From contig NMRA01000215.1 of NCBI GenBank assembly GCA_002633005.1, positions 412,852 through 476,851 on the forward strand: a stretch of 64,000 nt of DNA. The letters run 5' to 3'. This stretch comes from Phoronis australis. Lineage: Eukaryota > Phoronida > Phoronidae. The first letter of the stretch is position 1. Each line of letters begins with the position of its first letter. The notes under the pieces were generated by a model. The model was not told where the DNA came from. It searched no databases and saw nothing but the letters and a program-made list of their open reading frames with translations. Shown in pieces: positions 56,765-64,000 of the stretch. The position numbers were made by a program, and so were the translations under genes.

Positions 56765-58540
56765 AAAATATCTTGACCTATTTACGATGACCCACTGATC
56801 GAAACTATCGAGGCCTAAAAATACCAGCCTGATCACCGTGCATCGGAAATTTCATCGTTGAATCTTTGCTGTTAGAGCCGGTAAAACTTCGTCAGGAAGA
56901 CGCCTTGGATCAGTGTTTTAGGTAACACAAATGAATCGATCCCAATCAAATTTGGCGTTGTACACGCGAATTTACTCCACCAGAAGACTGCACACCAACC
57001 GTGAACACGGGGCTTGTACCGTTGTATGCTGCCTCCACCCATATATAAGCATTGGTTCTACTTACCTGTATTTCACAGGTAAAGATGCGACGTATACAGT
57101 AGCCCTATTTTCACATATATTGGATAATAAATGGTAATCACTTTCATGCGGCCACTGATGTGTTGTATCGCAGGTGTTTGATGGTGAATACTGAAAACAT
57201 GGAATGGCTCGCTTTTAGGATAAGTGCAGATGAAGAGCTGTGCGCCTGGAATGCAAATTACCTCAGCTTGTTGTTGACGTTTGCGGCAAAATAAACTTTT
57301 GAGCAGTTTGAGTCGTGAGGTGGCGACTGAGTCTAATGTCTCATTTGATGGCTTTCTTTTATCTGTCTGGTGTTAATCTTTACAGCATGCGGGCGAGGTG
57401 AGCTAAGTCGTTAGTCATTTACCTTTGACAGAGATCAATCGAGGGCGAGGGTGCAGCTTGCAGCTTCTTGTCTTCGTTCGCCCGAAAACGTCAATGAGCA
57501 TTTTGCTTGCAGTGGTCAAGTAACCTCCACCGAACTAAGGAGTTGAGCAGCAGATCGCTTGAAGACGACAGCTCAGCCGGAAGCTTCTCTTCTGCGCTGG
57601 TCAACGAAAGGGATTTTTGGATCAGTAAATTGGGTTGTCTATGAACTTTCTGACATTAAATATACCATTTTTTGATTTCCTGGCTAAAACTGTCATTTCT
57701 TTGCTGGTTGTGTTAATCATTTAAATTTGTGTTTCGTAGTGTGTAGCTATGGATACTAAGGTATTACTTTTGCTTCAATGAATGGAAAAGAAAACTAAGT
57801 ATTCTTTTCATTCTATTCATGACCTGCAAAAACTAAAAAGCAGTAACAATTTCACACGCAATGCGCTAAATGATAGAAGTGAATAAGGAAGGAAACGCCG
57901 TCTGGAGGTGTCCTTGATTCGCGGGCAGAGGCTTTAAATTCTCCGGTCGTCTACTGCTACCTGATTCGGTTGTTATTACTGGCCATACAAGTCCAAGATC
58001 GTTTACGCAGAGATGCTGAACATCGACAAGTGCACCGCGATGCAGTGATGTAACCATGCAGTAGGCCTGCGTAGAATATCACTTACCCACGGAAGCTCAA
58101 TTTGAATTCCAGACGTTGAAGTGTGTACATTTTTGGGACACACTCCGTATCATTTCCCCCAGCAACCAGAAACTGGAGTACCGGCTGTGTTTCATCTAGG
58201 GATTCTGAAACGGCCACAAAGACATTCATACCAGTGACCTCGGGACCTCACCTTTCCAAAAATTATTTCAAAGACGCCATAATAAAATGAAGTTTTCCCG
58301 AAACTGGATCATAAAACAAACCTTGACCTTTGACCCAGAGCAGAGGAATAGTTGCGAATACACTGTTGGAGCCCAGTTATAGTTACTCCAGGCAGCTTAC
58401 AACTACCCGTCAGTACGCTGGCTCTAGACCCATTCTTACTCTCCGTGAAACTTTGTTGGTTCACGGTTACTCAAATCCTGATGGCTGCATCCCCTGTATT
58501 ACCCCCACCTATGGCAGACGTGGGGGGCTCAGTACAAATA
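56765..58540. other. Non-coding stretch
   Basis: Short frames on both strands lack domains and splice support. No named repeat. Confidence 0.4.
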
Positions 58541-58544
58541 TGGT

Positions 58545-58805
58545 GATAACCAGAGAACGAGTGGGGGGGGGTGGCGATAACAAGGGGGCAGATTGGCGAA
58601 GTCGAATTGGCTTGTACCCCCCAATAATTTTTTCCTTCCTGCGGGCCTAAAATGGACATAAAAATGGTGAAAATTAACGCAAAAATCTAGCTCGCCTGCT
58701 TCCACGACCTCCCGCGTTTGGCCAGACAAAACAAAATGTTGGACGAATACGTTAGACACTGGCGGCCCTCCCCTCCCAAATTAAAATTATACTAATTTCG
58801 CCCCT
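58545..58805 (-). mobile_element. MITE-like fragment with CAGGGGCGAAAT end
   Basis: On the minus strand it begins near CAGGGGCGAAATTAGTATAA, followed by G-rich and C-rich tracts, and ends in a G run near 58565. The layout resembles hAT-type MITEs, but the opposite end is not clear. Confidence 0.35.
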
Positions 58806-58807
58806 GA

Positions 58808-59085
58808 TTGCCGACATCTCTGTCTGGGCGGCAGCGTCTTGGTTCCTCCGTTATATATAGTGACGTGTCTGTCCAGCCTTCACCACCGAAGTACGATCGG
58901 CTAAGACTGACCCTGTGCACCCTGGTGGCAACTTTAATATTTTATGTTTTGTTCATTATCTCCGGAATTGCTTGCCAGATTTTCATGAAATTTGGCATAT
59001 TGTTTTTTGTTAAGGGGACAATGGTACCTTCTTATTTTCGGTCGGACTCAGTCGACGTTATCTGTGCCACCTAGCGTTCGCTGCA
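58808..59085 (+). repeat. Dispersed repeat member (CATGAAATTTGGC/GGTGGCA type)
   Basis: GACATCTCTGTCTGGGCGGC, GCACCCTGGTGGCAAC, TTTTCATGAAATTTGGCATA and GCCACCTAGCG follow the same order as the repeats in the BIR introns. Confidence 0.5.
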
Positions 59086-59199
59086 ATTCATAGATTTAAC
59101 GGAAGCGTTGACTTCATCAGCGTCTGAGAACGCTACGTAACTTTTTGGTCACTCCACGAATGTATGGGATCCCAACAGTTATTCTAGGTCCGTCGTCAT

Positions 59200-59570
59200 T
59201 ATTACTGGTAGGGTTGCGTTTCCGACGAAGTTTCATGCCCATGGCTCATAGTTGTTAGCCTTCAAAGCACGGCGGTGTACTGGGGTATCTATGTGTTGGA
59301 GTTCACTCTTCCTATCCTTGTCAGTGGTGTATATTTCTGTATGGTTCAGTAACGTGCACAAAAGGCTGTTGAACAGGGTGGTTGGACTTGAAGTTCAAAT
59401 ATTGCTCTGTGTGGGTGGTTTCTGGTAAACCGTGATCGAGCCATCGTCTTCTACATGCACGCGCGTGTCTAAGAATGGTAATCGACGTTCCATGGTGAAT
59501 AGCATGTTTTCATGTACGCTGTTAATGCAACTAGCGAAGGTGTCAATGTCATACTCATGGAGTATATATG
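59200..59570 (-). pseudogene. Penelope-like retroelement remnant (RT thumb and linker)
   Basis: The minus strand reads DIDTFASCINSVHENMLF, then RRLPFLDTRVHVEDDGSITV. After a frameshift come HTEQYLNFKSNHPVQQ and DRKSELQHID, then ALKANNYEPWA. These blocks follow the catalytic core in Penelope-like proteins; the 31688 element has the same LPFLD and HTDYYLPF positions. Catalytic and nuclease parts are absent. Confidence 0.75.
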
Positions 59571-59813
59571 CTTATATAAAACTGAAACAAAGTCTGTCTA
59601 ATTAGATACAATTTGTAATGCCTTTGCAGTATTCGTGAGTGCAAATGTTGAGAAGCTAGCAATGAATAAACCACTGCGTTATCGGCTTTTGATGCCGGCA
59701 ACAACTAAGGTAATTGATCGGGCACCGAGGCCGTGTGAGCCGGCATGCTAATTCAGTGTTTGTTGACAGAAAGCTGTTGTGAAACAATTACTCGAATTTA
59801 TATGCTATGGTCA

Positions 59814-60774
59814 CATAGGCGGATTTAGGGGGGGCCGCTCCCCCCCCCTTGGTTGCCGCAAAAAATAAAACAGTAAGAGCGTAGGGAAATGTTGAGTTTA
59901 TTAATTAATCACGGTAATTAGAATTATACGGATGAAAAAAGATTTAAATGTATGCAGTTTTAGTGTTGGGGGGAGGGGGGCTCAAATCCAATTTCAAGTG
60001 TCAAATTCGGAACACGGCGCATTCGTAACGGGACTATGGCTAAGTATAGGCTCTCCCACGATATCCCAGGCGACCGGCAGTGGCGCTGCGCACAACAACT
60101 CAGTTTCCGTCGTCTGCTCCACTATGAAAATGAAGAAAATTTACTTCATTTGTTAAAGAAAATCGAACCTGAGTGACGATGAAAAACCAGAAGCTGCTGG
60201 TAAGATGTGAATTTTAATCGAAGCCTTAGTGAATCACTCGCAGTACTCTCTTTGTCAAACCTTATGTTAAGACGATTTCCAAAGCAATTCCGTCATTATT
60301 GCCAACACGAAAAACGGATTTTGTCTTTTGGGCATTTGAAGACTATTTTAAATACGACAAACTTGTTAAGAATCGATGGCACAAAACGTGTAATAAGCAT
60401 TATAAAAAAGTAGGTTTCGCGCGCAAATGCTGTGGACCATAAACAAGTAGGTCTCTTTGTATGTGATTTATAGTTAAATCGTGGTGGTGTAGTGCTAACG
60501 CACGCGCGCACTATGCGCAGGGTCGTGAGTTCGAGTCTTTGATACCTGCAGTTTTTTCTGTTTGACACGTTCTCCGTGTGTTTTTTTTTTGCCTTTTTGT
60601 CTCGGATAATACTTCAGGAATCAAGGAAAATGATTGATTTTTAGAGGTAAAAACAGAAAAATTTCCTCCCCCCATTCGGTGCTATGCGCATCTACAATCG
60701 TGGTTCGGTTTGCGTAAATGTTTACAGCCGGACAAAATGTTGCCCCCCCTTGTGATATCCTAGATCCGCCACTA
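59814..60774 (+). mobile_element. Larger hAT-type non-autonomous element
   Basis: Termini CATAGGCGGATTTAGG and CCTAGATCCGCCACTA are imperfect inverted repeats. Subterminal C runs and the motifs TTGGTTGCCGCAAA and GGAAATGTTGAGTTTA match the element at 21633-21970. The 961-bp interior lacks transposase but holds a tRNA-like stretch near 60480-60545. No target duplication was found. Confidence 0.6.
60477..60545 (+). repeat. tRNA-like (SINE-promoter-like) stretch
   Basis: GGTGTAGTGCTAACGC resembles an A box region and GAGTTCGAGTCTTTG a B box, about 35 bases apart. A clean cloverleaf does not form. It is probably the head of a SINE inserted in the hAT-type element. Confidence 0.35.
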
Positions 60775-61094
60775 AACCCGTACGTGCTGTGAACTGCTGA
60801 ACGGACTGCGTGTGAAACCAATTACGTCATTGGATAATTTCAATACCTCCGTTTGCCGTCAGGTGTCAGGTAACGCAACCAAACGTGCCGTTATCGAGTA
60901 GAACTACTCGATCTAAATTGATACCAAATGGGTTGTTTTTTCGGTGGCATGCTCCTTTAGGTGCACTTAATTACTATACATCTGGTTTCGAAGTGTGGAA
61001 TTCCCCGTGGAAACGAGTCATGCCCATGTGTTGTTAGATACGTGACTCGTTGTCGCTTAGCCTAACTTCGGGGGTACCATTCAGACATAGGCAC

Positions 61095-61560
61095 AAGCAT
61101 CGCATCTTACCCACAAACCACCTACGAACCTATGAATCATCCATACGAACCCAGGAATGATGCATAGAACCAAAAAATCACGCATACGAACAAAACTCAT
61201 GCGCACGAACCGCAAAAATCATACATACGAACACGAAATCATATACACGAGCATCGAATCACAGAGGAGGCAGTGTGGCCTGGTTGATAAGTGGCCGCGC
61301 TCTGTTTACTGAGGTCGTGGGTACGAGTCCCACCATGAGCCAGGTTGCTAACTCCTCAGCTCGGTTTTAACCAATAAAGCACAAACATATTTCCAGGTGA
61401 TCAGTGCAATGGGCCCACATGTGAAGCCTGCACACGTCAGGTACATCGTGTAGCAGACCGCCTGCAATTATTTTTATATATATTTTTTATCGAATCATAT
61501 GCACGAACACTTGATTGTGCGTATGATTTATGTTCTTATGTGTAATTTTTGTGGCTGAAA
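61095..61560 (+). repeat. Degenerate minisatellite of CATACGAAC...AATCAT units
   Basis: Units of about 24-30 bp (CATACGAACCCAGGAATGAT, CATACGAACAAAACTCAT, CATACGAACACGAAATCAT and others) repeat about seven times, interrupted by the SINE at 61262-61488, then resume. Confidence 0.75.
61262..61488 (+). mobile_element. tRNA-derived SINE with 9-bp target duplication
   Basis: ATCGAATCA is present on both sides (61253-61261 and 61489-61497). The head has an A-box-like TGGCCTGGTTGATAAGTGG and a B box GGGTACGAGTCCC, the internal promoter of RNA polymerase III. The body is about 130 bp and the tail is T/A-rich (TTTTTATATATATTTTTT). There is no coding capacity. Confidence 0.82.
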
Positions 61561-61564
61561 CACG

Positions 61565-63775
61565 ATGGAAACGAGTTTGATGTAGTTGCCTCCCACACCG
61601 GAGAACAAATGATAGGTAACTGACGGAATCTTGATGAAATTACATTTAAGTTCTACTCAACATCATTTGGACGATTATTTCATTTCGGGAAAAATCATAT
61701 ATTGCGCGTTGCTTGAGGTCGTTTCATAGAGATTTTTTGGGCTTTCAGCCTGCATCTAGGCTCATTAATGTATCCTCAATTTCTCTCAAAATTAGCTTCT
61801 AAGTTGTACCAAAAATCTTTCATGAATCTGTAGATAAATGCAAGTACCTCAGAAACCAATGAACCCTTGTACTAATTCAAAAGAAAACCTTGACATGCTA
61901 GACCGCCAGGTGGCAACAAAATATGTATTACCTATAGGCACATCCGTTGAGGTTAACTGCGGGTTGTTGAGTTATGGGAGGCTGAGCACGTGCCCCCATT
62001 TATTCACAAGTGCCGGAGATAAACCGTAGGGTAGTGCCTGGGGACAGTCGAAAAAACATCGAAACAATTAAGGAGACGAGATCAAATTCAAGAGAACATT
62101 TTTGTTAACTACACTATACCAGTGCTTTATTTACCCTTTGAGGGACCTGGCCAGGACATTGCTGTTTGAGGTAACCATTTTTACTGCATAAACGCACTTG
62201 AAACCGCGCAATTAATCATTCATACATGCAATTTGAAAAAGTTTGTAAAATTTCTATAGCAGAGCTTTTGCAGAGCCTATTAATTCACAGGATTTTTAAA
62301 TTCACCAAGACTGGCAATTTTAGGGATTGTAATGATACATATCTCCGGGGACTGCTTTATGGCAAGGTATAATGAAGTCATCTATCGTTGTTTTTTTGTC
62401 GAAATTGTATATCACTGGAAGAAACTTGATAACAAGACAGATAGATTCAAGTGTTACTCATTTCCGATTTTTTGAAATGATAGAAACCCTTTCATACTTT
62501 GTGACCCTGTCCTTAGATGGGGCCTCATGATGGCATCCATGCTGCCTCTGTGTTTTGTATTAATAACTTCTTAAGGGGCTGCTCACAGAGAGAAGGAGGG
62601 AGGGAGGGAGAGGGAGGGGGGGAAAGTGGGAGGGAGAGAGAGAGAGAGCCCTATGGTGTGATTTCGCACAACATTTAAACTTACCTTAAGGAAGGTTACT
62701 TCTCGGAGGCCACACAGTCTGTTTTTAATGATAGCCTTTCATATTAAGGCACTCCCTATCAGACTGGGTTCTCTCTTTCCCGTGTGAATCCGTCACTATG
62801 AGCTATTCACGAAAAGAAGTAGGCCTACTCGGGCAAAATTACACATTTGCCGAGGAAGTCAAAGAAGATATGCTCATTTGAAGCATACGAGTATCAAGAC
62901 ATGCGACCCAAACAACCCGATAATGTGAGATTGTATTAACAATAGCATCGACCGCCATCAGAAAGAAGTTTGGAGAGGCTAAGGTTATGAAGGACACTAG
63001 AAAATGCTCAAATGCGACTAACTTTATAACATCATACCTTTGAAATGGTAAATCGGATTCCCAAGAATGGTTCAGATACTGCGCTGTATGTACTGTTCTC
63101 CAATATGAAAGATTATATCAAAATAAAGGAAAAGAGTGAATGTCAAATAGTTTTTGCTTTCAGTAAAAACCGTTTTCTTAAATTTTAAAAATTGTCAACC
63201 ACTTCAATCTGTGAATAAAGGTTTTTTCGTTGGTTGAGTGTACGTTTTCAAGTCGTTTGGACGATCTAGACTGCAAAAATTGGGACACCCCTAACAAAAT
63301 GTCATGGCTAGGCCGGCCCGGCCCCGCCTGAGGATAATACTACTTGACAAATGTTCCGTTATTTTTTCCTGCATTTTCGCTGTTCATTTGTCTTCTCGTA
63401 TGACCCCAGCTTTGCTTCAATGCCGGTCGCCACGGATTCCCCTTGAGTTGACGCCTGCAAATTCTAATAACGTTATCGCCAGTAACAGACGTGTGATTGT
63501 ATTTTAACGGAAGAATCCTTTAGTTTGTTTTAAATAAGCTACTTCTGCAAAGCTATTCCTTGAAGATAAAGTTTCTGTACGTGACATTCAACAGTAAGGT
63601 GACTTTTTCTGGAGCGCGCGTCAGGTAAATTCTCATCCTTAACAGTTCCCAGAATTACCTCTTCGGTAACCAAGCCTGAAGTCGGGTCACTCCGAACAAC
63701 CAAACTGCGTCAATGAGCGGAAGATATAGGTCAAAGTGTACACCTACGTGATGGCGTGATTTGATGAATTGCGAC
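61565..63775. other. Non-coding stretch upstream of the secreted-protein gene
   Basis: Contains a purine-rich (GGGA)n/(GA)n tract at 62585-62650 and otherwise nothing I can name. Possible distal regulatory sequence of the gene starting at 63816. Confidence 0.4.
62585..62650 (+). repeat. Purine-rich simple repeat
   Basis: GGGAGGGAGGGAG and then AGAGAGAGAGAG runs; an all-purine strand of about 60 bases. Confidence 0.9.
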
Positions 63776-63781
63776 CCAAGT

Positions 63782-63789
63782 TATAAATA
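63782..63789 (+). promoter_or_regulatory. TATA box of the terminal gene
   Basis: TATAAATA lies 27-34 bp before the ATG at 63816. Transcription would start just before that ATG, giving a very short 5' UTR. Confidence 0.6.
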
Positions 63790-63815
63790 CCCTTCAAATG
63801 ATAATCGAAAAGTTA

Positions 63816-63917
63816 ATGAACATGTCTGTAAAGTGGATAATCTTACTTTTGGGATTACTAGCGGTGTTAGCTGATGCGAGAACAGCAAAGGAATGGCAGA
63901 AGCGAATTTTGTATCAG
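63816..63917 (+). CDS. First exon of a secreted protein, possibly alpha-amylase
   Basis: The ATG opens a typical signal peptide: MNMSVKW, a hydrophobic core IILLLGLLAVL, and small residues with probable cleavage after ADA. The mature start TAKEWQKRILYQ is cut by a donor CAG|GTGAGA in phase 0. A tryptophan followed by (K/R)xxxxYQ just after the signal peptide is how fungal-type GH13 alpha-amylases begin (next expected: an LLTDRFA-like block). That exon would be beyond the window, so the enzyme call is only a suggestion. A second in-frame ATG at 63822 could also serve as start. The TATA box at 63782 supports this as a first exon. Confidence 0.6.
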
Positions 63918-64000
63918 GTGAGAACCATGAAGTGAGCAGTATACATCGGTAATGTGCACATATAGTGTAAATAGTCAGTGACTTGCCGCTGAGACAAATT

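Noticed and set aside
58330-58650. 106-codon plus-strand frame
   Set aside because: It runs into G-rich MITE-like sequence, with no domain, splice support or conservation signal.
61262-61345. Functional tRNA gene
   Set aside because: It has A and B boxes but no proper acceptor stem, and it is followed by a SINE body with target duplications.

Overview
The window is animal nuclear DNA. It is AT-rich, with long introns, GT-AG splice sites, polyadenylation signals, a BIR-UBA-RING inhibitor-of-apoptosis gene and a dense load of decayed transposons: Ty3/gypsy, BEL/Pao, Penelope-like, ZMYM-type hAT, hAT-type MITEs, a tRNA-derived SINE and a foldback element. This mix, with no vertebrate- or insect-specific signature, suggests a marine invertebrate such as a hemichordate, amphioxus, echinoderm or lophotrochozoan. 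I cannot name the species. Four single N characters mark assembly joins or masked bases.

1-11.4 kb is transposon territory. A minus-strand hAT element (1-231 and 1142-1320) is interrupted by an N-bounded segment that nearly duplicates part of the neighbouring retrotransposon. A structurally complete Ty3/gypsy element follows (1409-5982: LTRs, tRNA-Leu-type primer site, polypurine tract, 5-bp target duplication), but its gag and pol are broken. A satellite-like cluster with two nested MITEs fills 8.3-10.25 kb, and a BEL/Pao remnant lies at 10.4-11.4 kb. 11.4-17.1 kb shows nothing I recognise.

17.4-37 kb holds small candidate exons on the plus strand (17403, 18731, 30131, 33941, 36276, 36885). 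Their splice phases all fit together, which suggests one long gene with an N-terminal membrane segment. Its introns hold Penelope-like fragments, a pair of long inverted repeats, two notable palindromes, an unrelated conserved Tudor/SH3-like terminal exon (about 24990-25515) and a duplicated 2-3 kb block (27.06-29.34 and 30.34-33.38 kb). In that block, one copy carries a foldback transposon and the other a Penelope-like element, and each copy preserves the other's empty site.

38.3-54.9 kb is the main coding region. A two-exon module (an unrecognised alpha-helical region followed by one BIR domain) occurs twice in tandem, at 38346-40919 and 42670-45249. A multi-exon IAP gene follows (46004-54854): two BIR domains, a UBA-like domain split over two exons, a proline-rich linker and a C-terminal RING finger. 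The proteins would be zinc-dependent regulators of cell death or innate signalling, and the RING gene would be a ubiquitin ligase. The 5' end of the IAP gene is not visible.

55-63.8 kb is mostly non-coding, with MITEs, a minus-strand Penelope remnant, a degenerate minisatellite containing a SINE with a 9-bp target duplication, and a purine-rich tract. At 63816 a TATA-preceded first exon with a signal peptide starts a secreted protein, possibly an alpha-amylase, which runs off the window.
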